64,000 nt of DNA from Flagellimonas pacifica (GTDB taxonomy: Bacteria; Bacteroidota; Bacteroidia; Flavobacteriales; Flavobacteriaceae): contig NZ_OBEH01000001.1 in the NCBI RefSeq assembly GCF_900215465.1, positions 806,001 to 870,000 on the forward strand, in the 5' to 3' direction. Numbering within the stretch: position 1 is the stretch's first letter; each line of letters begins with the position of its first letter. This document shows, piece after piece, positions 17,253 through 26,627 of this stretch. The translations under genes and the position numbers were made by a program. A model generated the notes under the pieces. That model did no database searches, was not told the origin of the DNA, and was given only the letters and a program-made list of their open reading frames with translations.

Positions 17253-18830
17253 ATGGCAGGAGTAAAAGCCGCTGAGGTATCAGCAATTTTGAAAGAACAA
17301 TTAGCAGGTTTTGAAGCTACCGCTTCCTTGGATGAGGTAGGTACCGTATTACAAGTGGGTGATGGTATTGCCCGTGTGTACGGACTTTCCAATGCTCAAT
17401 ATGGTGAGCTTGTGGAGTTTGATGGCGGTATGGAAGGTATTGTTTTGAACTTGGAAGAAGATAATGTTGGTGTTGTATTGTTGGGCCCATCCAAAGAAGT
17501 TATGGAAGGCGCAACCGTAAAAAGAACACAACGTATCGCATCTATCAATGTTGGTGAAGGAATTGTTGGCCGTGTGGTTGATACCCTTGGTAACCCAATT
17601 GATGGAAAAGGGCCAATTGCTGGTGATACTTACGAAATGCCATTGGAACGTAAAGCTCCTGGTGTAATTTACCGTCAGCCGGTAAACGAGCCTTTGCAAA
17701 CAGGAATCAAAGCGGTTGATGCCATGATTCCTATTGGTAGGGGACAGCGCGAGTTGGTTATTGGTGACCGACAAACCGGTAAAACCACTGTTTGTATCGA
17801 TACCATCTTGAACCAAAAAGAGTTTTTCGATGCAGGCGAACCAGTTTATTGTATCTATGTTGCCATAGGACAAAAAGCATCTACCGTGGCTGCAATTGCA
17901 AAGACGTTGGAAGATAAAGGAGCTTTAGCTTACACTACTATTGTTGCAGCTAACGCATCTGACCCGGCTCCTATGCAGGTATATGCTCCTTTTGCTGGTG
18001 CAGCGATTGGAGAATACTTTAGAGATACAGGTCGTCCAGCATTGATCATCTATGATGATTTATCAAAACAGGCGGTTGCATATCGTGAGGTATCACTTCT
18101 TTTGAGAAGACCTCCGGGACGTGAAGCATACCCTGGTGACGTTTTCTACTTGCACTCAAGATTATTGGAGCGTGCCGCTAAGGTGATTGCCGATGATGGT
18201 ATTGCAAAAGACATGAACGATTTACCCGATTCCCTTAAACCAATGGTAAAAGGTGGTGGATCATTGACAGCACTTCCAATTATTGAAACACAGGCAGGTG
18301 ACGTATCAGCATATATCCCGACCAACGTAATTTCCATTACTGATGGTCAGATATTCTTGGAGCAAGATTTGTTCAACCAAGGTGTACGTCCAGCGATTAA
18401 CGTAGGTATCTCCGTATCACGTGTTGGTGGTTCTGCTCAGATCAAGTCTATGAAAAAAGTGGCAGGTACGTTGAAACTGGATCAGGCGCAGTTCCGTGAA
18501 CTGGAAGCGTTTGCCAAGTTCGGTTCTGATTTGGATGCCGCTACCTTGAACGTTATTGAAAAAGGACGTAGAAACGTGGAGATTTTGAAGCAGGCACAGA
18601 ACGATCCATTTACCGTGGAAGATCAGGTAGCTATCATCTTTGCAGGTTCCAAGAACTTGTTGAGAGATGTTCCTGTTGATAAAATAAAAGAGTTTGAAAG
18701 AGACTTTATCGAGTTCTTGAATGCCAAGCATAGAGGTGTATTGGATACATTGAAGGCTGGAAAATTGACTGATGAGGTAACCGACACCTTGACTTCGGTT
18801 TGTAAAGACCTTTCTTCTAAATATAATTAG
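17253..18830 (+). CDS. atpA: F1Fo ATP synthase subunit alpha
   Basis: This 525-residue protein is the non-catalytic nucleotide-binding subunit. The P-loop GDRQTGKTT is near residue 170, the DELSAD-type region and [16 protein letters not shown] follow, and the catalytic Arg finger lies in the [10 protein letters not shown] segment. Full length. In most bacteria atpG follows directly; here a four-helix-bundle gene intervenes. Confidence 0.97.
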   Translation: MAGVKAAEVSAILKEQLAGFEATASLDEVGTVLQVGDGIARVYGLSNAQYGELVEFDGGMEGIVLNLEEDNVGVVLLGPSKEVMEGATVKRTQRIASINVGEGIVGRVVDTLGNPIDGKGPIAGDTYEMPLERKAPGVIYRQPVNEPLQTGIKAVDAMIPIGRGQRELVIGDRQTGKTTVCIDTILNQKEFFDAGEPVYCIYVAIGQKASTVAAIAKTLEDKGALAYTTIVAANASDPAPMQVYAPFAGAAIGEYFRDTGRPALIIYDDLSKQAVAYREVSLLLRRPPGREAYPGDVFYLHSRLLERAAKVIADDGIAKDMNDLPDSLKPMVKGGGSLTALPIIETQAGDVSAYIPTNVISITDGQIFLEQDLFNQGVRPAINVGISVSRVGGSAQIKSMKKVAGTLKLDQAQFRELEAFAKFGSDLDAATLNVIEKGRRNVEILKQAQNDPFTVEDQVAIIFAGSKNLLRDVPVDKIKEFERDFIEFLNAKHRGVLDTLKAGKLTDEVTDTLTSVCKDLSSKYN

Positions 18831-18858
18831 GAGTTATGAGTAAAGAGTTATGAGTAAA
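18831..18858. repeat. Tandem 14-bp repeat, left arm of the four-helix insertion
   Basis: GAGTTATGAGTAAA is repeated twice head to tail immediately after the atpA stop. Each copy contains AGTTATGAGT, the complement of the right arm at 19202-19211. The second copy carries the ATG of the inserted gene. The first also offers an ATG, but it opens only a five-codon frame. Confidence 0.85.
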
Positions 18859-19188
18859 TTGGATGAAAGCCCGATTCGGATAAAAAGCTTTCAATTTGCT
18901 TGTGATATTGTTCGGTACTGTGATAATTTAAAAGAAAACAAAGATTTTGAGTTAGCATCTCAATTGCTTAGAAGTGGCACCAGTATTGGAGCCAACACAA
19001 GAGAGGCACAAAGAGGAGTTAGCACAAAGGATTTTAAGAATAAGTTTGGTATTGCCCTTAAAGAAGCTGATGAAACCAAATATTGGTTGGAAATTTTAGA
19101 AGCTACTGGAAGAAAAGTACCTAAAGAAATGATGAACAATTGTGAAGAGTTAATAAGAATTTTGGTTGCTATAATCAAAAACTCTTAA
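18850..19188 (+). CDS. Four-helix-bundle protein (23S rRNA intervening-sequence family)
   Basis: This 112-residue complete member of the S23/IVP family (TIGR02436, Pfam 23S_rRNA_IVP) carries the signature SGTSIGANTREAQ around residue 42 and the ADETKYWLEIL helix. The family forms pentameric four-helix bundles. It is known from open frames inside spirochaete 23S rRNA intervening sequences and, as Avd, from diversity-generating retroelements, but its biochemical role in most genomes is unknown. Here it sits between atpA and atpG in the same direction, bracketed by complementary arms at 18831-18858 and 19201-19211. Confidence 0.93.
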   Translation: MSKLDESPIRIKSFQFACDIVRYCDNLKENKDFELASQLLRSGTSIGANTREAQRGVSTKDFKNKFGIALKEADETKYWLEILEATGRKVPKEMMNNCEELIRILVAIIKNS

Positions 19189-19200
19189 CTCAACACTTTT

Positions 19201-19211
19201 AACTCATAACT
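19201..19211. repeat. Right arm of the four-helix insertion
   Basis: AACTCATAACT is complementary to AGTTATGAGT in the left arm, with looser complementarity continuing inward to about 19181. It ends six bases before the atpG ATG, in the place where its ribosome would load. Confidence 0.85.
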
Positions 19212-19217
19212 TGACAA

Positions 19218-20078
19218 ATGGCAAACTTAAAGGAAATACGAAATAGGATAGCCTCGGTATCTTCAACCATGCAGATTACCAGTGCCATGAAAATGGTGTC
19301 CGCTGCAAAGTTGAAAAAAGCCCAGGATGCCATTACGGCAATGCGACCCTATGCGAACAAGCTTACTGAATTGTTGCAAAGCCTTAGCGCGAGCTTGGAT
19401 GGTGATGCCGGAAGCAAATTTGCAGATAACAGGACCGTAAATAAAGTTTTGGTAGTGGCCATTACCTCCAACCGTGGATTGTGCGGTGCCTTTAACTCCA
19501 ATATCATTAAACAAGCCAACGCTTTATTTGAAGAAACCTATGCTGGGAAGCAGGTTGATTTTATCGCGATTGGAAAAAAGGGAAATGATATTCTTGGAAA
19601 AAAGGGGAATGTAGTTGCAAACCACAGTACTGTTTTTGATGATTTGACCTTTGACAATGTTGCTGAAATTACCCAAGACCTAATGAATCATTTCACCGAA
19701 GGTGACTATGATAAGATTGAGTTGGTGTATAACAAGTTCAAAAATGCGGCTACCCAAATTGTGATGACTGAGCAGTTTTTGCCTTTGGTTCCGGTTGAAG
19801 GAGATACTTCAGGTACTGCTGATTACATTTTTGAACCATCTAAGCCTGAGATTGTGGAGCAATTGATTCCAAAATCTTTGAAAACCCAGTTGTACAAGGC
19901 TGTTCGTGATTCCTTTGCTAGTGAGCACGGTGCACGTATGACTGCTATGCACAAGGCAACAGATAATGCCACAGAGCTTAGAGATCAATTAAAATTAACC
20001 TATAACAAAGCAAGACAAGCTGCCATTACCAATGAAATATTGGAAATTGTTGGTGGTGCTGAAGCACTTAACAATTAG
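19218..20078 (+). CDS. atpG: F1Fo ATP synthase subunit gamma
   Basis: This 286-residue rotor shaft subunit has the N-terminal MANLKEIRNRIASVSSTMQITSAMKMV helix, the SNRGLCGAFNSN segment near residue 85 and the C-terminal NKARQAAITNEILEIVGGAEAL helix. It closes the ATP synthase gene group here. The catalytic beta and the epsilon subunit genes are not in the window, as is usual in this phylum, where they sit elsewhere. Confidence 0.97.
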   Translation: MANLKEIRNRIASVSSTMQITSAMKMVSAAKLKKAQDAITAMRPYANKLTELLQSLSASLDGDAGSKFADNRTVNKVLVVAITSNRGLCGAFNSNIIKQANALFEETYAGKQVDFIAIGKKGNDILGKKGNVVANHSTVFDDLTFDNVAEITQDLMNHFTEGDYDKIELVYNKFKNAATQIVMTEQFLPLVPVEGDTSGTADYIFEPSKPEIVEQLIPKSLKTQLYKAVRDSFASEHGARMTAMHKATDNATELRDQLKLTYNKARQAAITNEILEIVGGAEALNN

Positions 20079-20131
20079 GCGGAACAAAGTGAAGTCAAAT
20101 GCCTAAAGTGCGAAGCACTTAACAATTAGGC
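20061..20131. repeat. Duplicated end of atpG plus hairpin
   Basis: The 20 bp GAAGCACTTAACAATTAGGC that end atpG recur perfectly at 20112-20131, 51 bp on. The second copy pairs with 20101-20111 (GCCTAAAGTGC) to form a hairpin with a six-base bulge. This looks like the scar of a local duplication or insertion beyond the stop codon. Confidence 0.75.
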
Positions 20132-20160
20132 CGAGGCAGAAGCTGAATATATAATTTAAA

Positions 20161-20199
20161 AACGGTGCAATTCTTTAAAAGGGTTGCACCGTTTCTTTT
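20161..20199 (+). terminator. Terminator of the ATP synthase operon
   Basis: Ten-base perfect arms AACGGTGCAA and TTGCACCGTT enclose a 13-nt loop, followed by TCTTTTTTG. This marks the end of the atp transcript and shows that the sulfatase gene starts downstream of it. Confidence 0.88.
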
Positions 20200-20236
20200 T
20201 TGTTTGGATTTTTACAAGGACATTAAATGGGCAGTT

Positions 20237-21787
20237 ATGGCAAAGCACAAACATCGATGGACTCTTAAGCTTTTTTTGGCAGTGTTGATTTTTTGCTCTT
20301 GTAAACCATCACCGCCTAATAAAGAAAATGACCAACCCAACATTGTATTGATTTTGGCAGATGATTTGGGCTGGTCAGATCTGGGCAGTTATGGAGGTGA
20401 AATTCTCACCCCTAACTTAGATCAACTGGCCGCAAATGGAATACGGTATACCCAGTTCAACAACACTTCAAAATGTTTCCCATCTAGAGCTTCATTACTT
20501 ACAGGTCTTTATGCGCATCAAGTTGGATTTGCAAAAACACATACCAACCCTATAAAAAATGCAATTACCCTAGGTGAATTATTGAAGTCTGCGGGTTATA
20601 GAACATTGTGGTCCGGTAAGCATCATGGTATCGAAAATCCTTTGTCCAGGGGATTTGACCGATATTTTGGATTAGTGGATGGGGCTTCCAATCACTTTAA
20701 TCCTGGATTGCAGAGAGAAGGAGAGCCAGCACCTGCACAGAAAAAACCAGATAGGACATGGTATGTGGATTCGACTCTGCATCGTCCATATACTCCCAAA
20801 AAAGGATTTTATACTACAGATGCCTTTACAGATCAGGCTTTGGATTGGATAGATGGGTACAAAGATGGGGCTTCTCCCTTTTTTCTGTATTTGGCCTATA
20901 CAGCACCTCACGACCCCTTAATGGCATGGCCACAGGACATTGCAAAATATCGAGGGAAATATAAGGGGGGTTATGAAGCCATTCGGAAAGAAAGAATCAG
21001 GAAACAAATGGAAATTGGGCTTTTGAATGATAGTTCCGTGATTTCAAACCCTACTTTTGAAGCATGGAATTCTCTCTCCCAAGAAGAACAAGAAAAAGAA
21101 GATTTGCGCATGGCTGTCTATGCTGCCATGATAGATAGAATGGATCAAAATATTGGTAGAGTTATGCAAAAATTAAAGGAGTTGGAAAAGTTGGACAACA
21201 CCTTGATCATTTTTATGTCGGACAATGGCTCTTCAAGTGAAGTGGTCAAAATTGGTGGTAATGGCGAAATAGGCACTGTTGGTCATTGGGAGTCGTTGGG
21301 AAAAAATTGGGCCAATGTCAGCAATACCCCATTTAAATTTTACAAAAACTATAGTTATCAGGGCGGAATTGGAACCCCATTGATTGTTTCCTGGCCCAAG
21401 GGGATAGAACAAACAAATACTATAAATAGTTCTGTAGGTCATTTTATTGATGTGCTGCCCACTTTAATGGATGTAGCTGGTGCATCCTATCCCAAAGAAT
21501 ACAATGGGAAACATGTGGTTCCTTTTGAAGGTGTGAGCTTTTCACCTACTTTTTCAGGGATGACCATTAAAAGGGATAAGCCATTGTATTGGAAATGGTC
21601 CGATGGCAAGGCTTTGCGCAAAGAAGATTGGAAAATAGTTTCCGAAGGAACAGATGCTCCGTGGGAATTGTACAATCTTGTCAATGACCCTAATGAGACC
21701 AAGAATTTAGCCCATGAAAACCAGAAAGTAGTAAAGCAATTAGATTCGCTGTATCGAATCTGGCAATCAACACATGATAATTATTAA
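20237..21787 (+). CDS. Sulfatase (Cys-type, lipoprotein)
   Basis: This ~516-residue formylglycine-dependent sulfatase has a lipoprotein signal ending in FCSC. Metal and active-site elements seen are ADDLGWSDLGSYGG near the start, the maturation motif CFPSR (Cys, so converted to formylglycine) and GKHHG, then IFMSDNGSS. The ATG at 20237 places the signal peptide at the N-terminus; an upstream in-frame ATG would begin inside the atp terminator. Marine Bacteroidota use such enzymes to desulfate algal polysaccharides. No maturase or polysaccharide-utilisation genes lie next to it, so its substrate is open. Confidence 0.92.
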   Translation: MAKHKHRWTLKLFLAVLIFCSCKPSPPNKENDQPNIVLILADDLGWSDLGSYGGEILTPNLDQLAANGIRYTQFNNTSKCFPSRASLLTGLYAHQVGFAKTHTNPIKNAITLGELLKSAGYRTLWSGKHHGIENPLSRGFDRYFGLVDGASNHFNPGLQREGEPAPAQKKPDRTWYVDSTLHRPYTPKKGFYTTDAFTDQALDWIDGYKDGASPFFLYLAYTAPHDPLMAWPQDIAKYRGKYKGGYEAIRKERIRKQMEIGLLNDSSVISNPTFEAWNSLSQEEQEKEDLRMAVYAAMIDRMDQNIGRVMQKLKELEKLDNTLIIFMSDNGSSSEVVKIGGNGEIGTVGHWESLGKNWANVSNTPFKFYKNYSYQGGIGTPLIVSWPKGIEQTNTINSSVGHFIDVLPTLMDVAGASYPKEYNGKHVVPFEGVSFSPTFSGMTIKRDKPLYWKWSDGKALRKEDWKIVSEGTDAPWELYNLVNDPNETKNLAHENQKVVKQLDSLYRIWQSTHDNY

Positions 21788-21948
21788 CTACCTTAATAGA
21801 AGCCAGAAAGTTGTTTTGGAGTATTGTGCACTAAAGACCGGTATACTATCAAGAGAACATCTTTTGTACAAAGAACCTTAATACCTATTTTTATAGAATG
21901 GTTCTGCCCTTAAAAAATTCTGGGTGATCTTGTTAACCCTTTTTTTCA

Positions 21949-23418
21949 TTGAATTTGCTCAAAAAGCTATTTAAACAAACTTTTATTTACGGCTTGGCAA
22001 CGGTCTTGCCCAGGGTGATTTCTTTTTTCCTACTTCCATTATATACTACCATTTTTGAAAATGCCTCTGGATTTGGACAGTATACCAACATATATGCGTG
22101 GATAGCCATCTTCAATGTGTTTTTGGCCTATGGGATGGAGACGGCTTTTTTCCGATTCTATCATAAAGGAGAAAATAAGGATACAATTATCTCAACCTCA
22201 TTGATTTCGTTGTTGGGGTCTTCCCTATTGTTTTTGGTGATTGCACTTTCGATTAAAGAAACTTTGGCTGAGATTACCAATATTAATGTCGATTACATAA
22301 AATTCACGACCTATATACTGGTTTTGGATGCCTTGGTTATTATTCCGTTTGCTTTGCTAAGGGCACAGGAAAGACCCATGAAGTATGCTTCTTTAAAGAT
22401 TGTGAATGTTGCCATAAATCTTTCCCTGAACGTTTTTTTCCTGCTCGTTCTTCCAAAATTGGCTCAAGAAAATGGCGATAGTTTCTTCCCAAGTATTTAT
22501 AAAGAAGGTTGGGAAATCCAATACATTTTTATCTCGAATATTGTGGCCAGTGGTGTTAACTTAGCATTGTTGATACCTACATATTTTAAAGTGTCCTATA
22601 GGTTTGACCGCACGGTCTGGAAACAAATGCTCAAATATGCAGGGCCTGTAATGGTGTCTGGAATTGCATTTACCATTAATGAGGTTTTTGATAAAATTTT
22701 ATTAACAGAAATTTTACCCGAAGATATAGCAGAAGCGCAAGTTGGAATATATGGTGCCTGTTATAAGCTAGCGCTTTTTATGACCCTTTTCGGCACAGCG
22801 TTTAGAATGGGCGTAGAACCTTTTTTCTTTAGTCATGCCAAAACAGAGAAACCGCAAAAGACCTATGCACAGATAACCAATTATTTTGTAATCTTGGGGA
22901 GCATAATTCTTCTTGCGGTTGTGGTGTTTGTAGATGTACTTGGAAAACTTTTGCTTGGCAGTGAGGTTTATTGGGAAGGACTCCATATAGTTCCCATAAT
23001 ACTATTGGGGAGTTTTTGTTTGGGAATATATCACAACCTATCTGTTTGGTACAAAGTCACGGATCAAACCAAGTTTGGAGCCTACATTTCTTCTATTGGA
23101 GCTTTGATCACATTGATCATCAACATTGGGTTAATTCCCAAAATTGGATATATGGCCTCTGCATTGGCAACCTTGGCGGCATATGGAAGTATGATGATAC
23201 TATCCTACTATTTTGGAAGAAAGTATTATCCTGTTCCGTACAATATGCGCAAGATTGTGTTTTATCTCTCTGTTTCTATTGTGTTTTCAGCACTTTCCTT
23301 TTATGTTTTTCACAGAAATTTAATAGCCGGCAGCACACTACTTTTGTTATTTTTGGGGTTAGTTTACAAAATGGAAGGAGATAAACTAAGAACCATATTT
23401 CTACAGCGTGAAAATTAA
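21949..23418 (+). CDS. Oligosaccharide flippase (MATE/Wzx-like)
   Basis: This 489-residue polytopic protein of about 14 helices matches the polysaccharide-biosynthesis flippase family: [29 protein letters not shown] at the N-terminus and a C-terminal polysaccharide biosynthesis domain. It probably moves lipid-linked sugars across the inner membrane. No ATG fits the conserved start, so TTG at 21949 is used. It overlaps dut by 11 bp and heads an envelope-related operon. Confidence 0.88.
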   Translation: MNLLKKLFKQTFIYGLATVLPRVISFFLLPLYTTIFENASGFGQYTNIYAWIAIFNVFLAYGMETAFFRFYHKGENKDTIISTSLISLLGSSLLFLVIALSIKETLAEITNINVDYIKFTTYILVLDALVIIPFALLRAQERPMKYASLKIVNVAINLSLNVFFLLVLPKLAQENGDSFFPSIYKEGWEIQYIFISNIVASGVNLALLIPTYFKVSYRFDRTVWKQMLKYAGPVMVSGIAFTINEVFDKILLTEILPEDIAEAQVGIYGACYKLALFMTLFGTAFRMGVEPFFFSHAKTEKPQKTYAQITNYFVILGSIILLAVVVFVDVLGKLLLGSEVYWEGLHIVPIILLGSFCLGIYHNLSVWYKVTDQTKFGAYISSIGALITLIINIGLIPKIGYMASALATLAAYGSMMILSYYFGRKYYPVPYNMRKIVFYLSVSIVFSALSFYVFHRNLIAGSTLLLLFLGLVYKMEGDKLRTIFLQREN

Positions 23419-23842
23419 GATAATAAACAAGTCAAGCCATCAGTTGCCCCATTACGAAACCCAAGCCTCAGCAGGGATGGATTTAAGGGCAAACCTAGAG
23501 AAGCCCATTACTCTAAAACCATTGGAGAGGACTGTTGTCCCTACAGGACTTTTTATAGAACTGCCTGTTGGCTATGAAGCTCAGGTAAGACCACGAAGCG
23601 GATTGGCTGCAAAAAAAGGAATCACTGTATTAAATGCTCCAGGAACCGTTGATGCTGATTATCGTGGGGAAATAGGGGTTATTTTGGTGAATCTGTCGAA
23701 TGATAATTTTACCATCGAAAATGGAGAGCGTATTGCCCAAATGGTCATAGCCAAGCATGAACGTGCGGAATGGGTTAAAACGGAGGTTCTTTCAGAAACG
23801 AATAGAGGAGCGGGAGGATTTGGTAGCACCGGAGTACAATAA
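23408..23842 (+). CDS. dut: dUTP diphosphatase
   Basis: The 144-residue trimeric dUTPase keeps the five motifs: AGMDLRA, PRSGLA, the [13 protein letters not shown] uracil-binding turn, NGERIAQMV and a C-terminal GAGGFGSTG. It hydrolyses dUTP to dUMP, keeping uracil out of DNA. The start is GTG inside the flippase gene. Confidence 0.96.
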   Translation: MKIKIINKSSHQLPHYETQASAGMDLRANLEKPITLKPLERTVVPTGLFIELPVGYEAQVRPRSGLAAKKGITVLNAPGTVDADYRGEIGVILVNLSNDNFTIENGERIAQMVIAKHERAEWVKTEVLSETNRGAGGFGSTGVQ

Positions 23843-23876
23843 AACTAAACACTAAATACGTTATACTAAAAAGCTT

Positions 23877-24893
23877 ATGAAAATTATAGTACCAATGGCG
23901 GGAAGAGGTTCCCGTTTAAGACCACATACATTAACGGTTCCAAAACCTTTAATTCCGGTTGCTGGAAAGCCGATTGTACACAGATTGGTGAGTGATATTG
24001 CCAGGGTATTAGGCGAACCGATAGAAGAGGTTGCCTTTATTTTGGGAGATCCTGCTTTTTTTGGAGATGATGTAGTGGATAGTTTAATGCAATTGGCGGA
24101 AAGCCTTGGAGCCAAGGGTTCAATTTATAGACAAGATGAACCTTTGGGGACAGGTCACGCGATTATGAGCGCAAAAGATTCTTTGAGTGGACCTGCAGTA
24201 ATTGCCTATGCCGATACATTGATTCGTGCAGATTTTGATTTGGATAAATCTGCTGATAGTGTTATTTGGGTAAAGCAAGTGGACAGACCGGAAGCTTTTG
24301 GAGTAGTAAAATTAAGTGAGCAAAACGAAATAGTGGAACTCGTTGAAAAACCTGAAGAATTTGTTTCAGATTTGGCGGTGATAGGAATCTATTATTTTAA
24401 AGATGTTGGAGTGCTTAAAAACGAACTACAATATGTTTTGGACAATGAGATAATAAATGGGGGGGAATATCAGATTAATGATGGTATTAAGCGAATGATG
24501 CAAAAAGGCATGAAATTTGTCCCTGGAAAGGTGGATGAATGGATGGACTGTGGGAATAAAAATGTAACTGTAGAAACCAATCAGCGCATGCTCAACTTTT
24601 TGGAAAAAGATGGAGAGGGATTGATAGCAGATTCGGTTAAAAAAGAGAATGCCAATATTGTTGAACCTTGTTTTATTGGCGAAAACGTGGTGTTGAAAAA
24701 CACTACGGTTGGCCCATATGTTTCGGTAGGAGCGGATACCATATTGGAAAATTCAACTATCAAGAATAGTTTAATACAAAGCCAAAGCAAAATTTCCAAT
24801 GCTAATTTAGATAATGCCATGATTGGCAACCATGTGGTTTTTGATGGTAATTTTGAAACCATAAGCATAGGCGATTATTCAGTATTGGAATAA
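23877..24893 (+). CDS. Sugar-1-phosphate nucleotidyltransferase
   Basis: This 338-residue enzyme has the nucleotidyltransferase signature GRGSRLRPHT...PKPLIPVAGKPI at the N-terminus, an ADTLI metal site near residue 112, and a C-terminal left-handed beta-helix (about 245-338). It resembles glucose-1-phosphate thymidylyl/uridylyltransferases, supplying activated sugars for envelope glycans. The exact nucleotide and sugar cannot be read from the sequence. It follows flippase and dut. Confidence 0.9.
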   Translation: MKIIVPMAGRGSRLRPHTLTVPKPLIPVAGKPIVHRLVSDIARVLGEPIEEVAFILGDPAFFGDDVVDSLMQLAESLGAKGSIYRQDEPLGTGHAIMSAKDSLSGPAVIAYADTLIRADFDLDKSADSVIWVKQVDRPEAFGVVKLSEQNEIVELVEKPEEFVSDLAVIGIYYFKDVGVLKNELQYVLDNEIINGGEYQINDGIKRMMQKGMKFVPGKVDEWMDCGNKNVTVETNQRMLNFLEKDGEGLIADSVKKENANIVEPCFIGENVVLKNTTVGPYVSVGADTILENSTIKNSLIQSQSKISNANLDNAMIGNHVVFDGNFETISIGDYSVLE

Positions 24894-24932
24894 GGACTAA
24901 TAGTGCTCTAAATAGAGAGGCTATTTATTGAA

Positions 24933-25841
24933 ATGAAAAGAGCCATAGGTACATATTTGATTGTCTTCTTGTTTTCTTTTTGGATATATGCCCAAGAAGA
25001 AGAGCAAAGTTCCGAGGTCTTTTTAGAGGAATATACCGATGAGTTTCAAGAAAGTTTTTTTGAAGCCCTAAAGCAAAAGGGAATCCAAAACTACGATAGG
25101 GCCATTGACTTATTTTTGGAGTGCAAAAATTTGGACCCTTTGAACAGTGTTGTTGATTATGAGTTGGGGAAGGCCTATTTTTTGGACAAACAATACGTAC
25201 AAGCACAAGAATATGCCATCAAGGCCTTAATTGCCGAACCAACAGATTTTTGGTATTTGGAAAACTTGGTAAATGTTTTGGAAAAACAGGGTAGTTCTGT
25301 AGGTCTTGTTGAACAGAGCATTCCTTTTACAGACCGTAAGTTGAAGGAAAACCTTGCGGTGATTTATTTCAAAAAGAAAAAATATCAAGATGCCCTAGAA
25401 GTGTTGAAGAAGCTCGGAAATTCTAAATTTGCTTCAGACCTGAGCTTGAAAATCAACGATTCTTTGCAGAAGAAAAATAAAAAGGCGTCTCCCGCAATTA
25501 TAAAAGACCTTCCAAAGGAAGAAGATCCAGTTGTTCAATATAAAAACAAGATAGAAGGATTATTGGAAAAGTCCGATTATGTGCAGATGGAGATGGTATC
25601 AAAGGAAGCTTTGGACTCTTACCCTTTGCAGCCCTATTTTTATTTTGCATATGGTGCCGCTTTAAACGGGAGCTCCAGATCGGCAAAGGCGGTGGAAGTT
25701 TTGGAAAGCGCATTGGACTATTTGCTAGATGATGATGCATTGGCAAATAAAATTTATAAAGAACTTTCAAGGGCCTATACAGCAATTGGTAATACATCCA
25801 AAGCACAAGAATATTTAAACAAAGTAAAACCAGGTTTATAA
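24933..25841 (+). CDS. TPR-repeat protein, exported
   Basis: This 302-residue protein has a cleavable signal peptide (MKRAIGTYLIVFLFSFWIYAQ), then two clusters of tetratricopeptide-like helix pairs (about residues 40-120 and 200-300). Its partners are unknown. It overlaps the DUF4292 gene by one base. By context it belongs to cell-envelope assembly. Confidence 0.8.
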   Translation: MKRAIGTYLIVFLFSFWIYAQEEEQSSEVFLEEYTDEFQESFFEALKQKGIQNYDRAIDLFLECKNLDPLNSVVDYELGKAYFLDKQYVQAQEYAIKALIAEPTDFWYLENLVNVLEKQGSSVGLVEQSIPFTDRKLKENLAVIYFKKKKYQDALEVLKKLGNSKFASDLSLKINDSLQKKNKKASPAIIKDLPKEEDPVVQYKNKIEGLLEKSDYVQMEMVSKEALDSYPLQPYFYFAYGAALNGSSRSAKAVEVLESALDYLLDDDALANKIYKELSRAYTAIGNTSKAQEYLNKVKPGL

Positions 25842-25861
25842 TGGTGGGATTTGAATTTCAT

Positions 25862-26626
25862 ATGATTAAAAAAATAGGACTGTTGCTTTCAATAGTGTTA
25901 ATTTTTAGTGCTTGTAAATCCACAAAGGCGATAACAGGTGGTGAAGTTGATAATAGGATTGCCGCCAAAAGGATTATTGAAAACCATTATGCGAATCAAA
26001 CCGATTTTAAAACGTTGAGCGGACGGGTTAAGATTGATTACTCAGACGGTAAAAGCAATCAAGGAGTAAATGTTAGCATAAGAATGGAAAAGGATAAAGT
26101 GATTTGGATAAGCGCTCCCTTAGGAATGGTTAAAGCACATATCACTCCAGAACGGGTATCTTTTTACAACAAGCTACAAAACGAATATTTTGATGGAGAT
26201 TTTGGATATTTGAGCAACCTTTTGGGAACGGAATTGGACTTTGACAAGGTGCAAAACTTATTATTGGGCAATGCTATTTATGATTTACGGAAAGGAAGAT
26301 ATTCTTCACAAATCAACAATGGAAAGTATCAATTAAAGCCAAAAAGAGCACAGGAGTTATTCAAGATTTTGTTCCAGGTAGAGCCAAAGAATTTCAAAAT
26401 TGCAACACAACAAATTGCACAACCAGAAGAAAATAGACGACTTCAGGCAGAATATACCTATCAAGATATTTCTGGCAAAGTTATGCCGAATGAAATTCAT
26501 ATTGTGGCTTTGGAAAATATGAGCAGGACCACAATTGATTTAAGCTTTAAGAATGTTGAATTGAATAGAGCATTAAATTTCCCATATAAAATTCCAAAAG
26601 GGTTTGACGAAATTATATTAAAGTAA
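25862..26626 (+). CDS. DUF4292 lipoprotein
   Basis: This ~254-residue protein has a lipobox (IFSACKS) after MIKKIGLLLSIVL. The body matches DUF4292: FKTLSGRVKIDYSDGKSNQ, then IWISAPLGMVKAHITPERVSFYNKLQNEYF. Its strand-rich layout recalls LolA/LolB-like lipid-binding folds, an inference without close motif support. An earlier in-frame ATG (25841) would put residues before the signal peptide and is rejected. It sits between the TPR and EnvC-like genes. Confidence 0.85.
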   Translation: MIKKIGLLLSIVLIFSACKSTKAITGGEVDNRIAAKRIIENHYANQTDFKTLSGRVKIDYSDGKSNQGVNVSIRMEKDKVIWISAPLGMVKAHITPERVSFYNKLQNEYFDGDFGYLSNLLGTELDFDKVQNLLLGNAIYDLRKGRYSSQINNGKYQLKPKRAQELFKILFQVEPKNFKIATQQIAQPEENRRLQAEYTYQDISGKVMPNEIHIVALENMSRTTIDLSFKNVELNRALNFPYKIPKGFDEIILK

Positions 26627-26627
26627 T

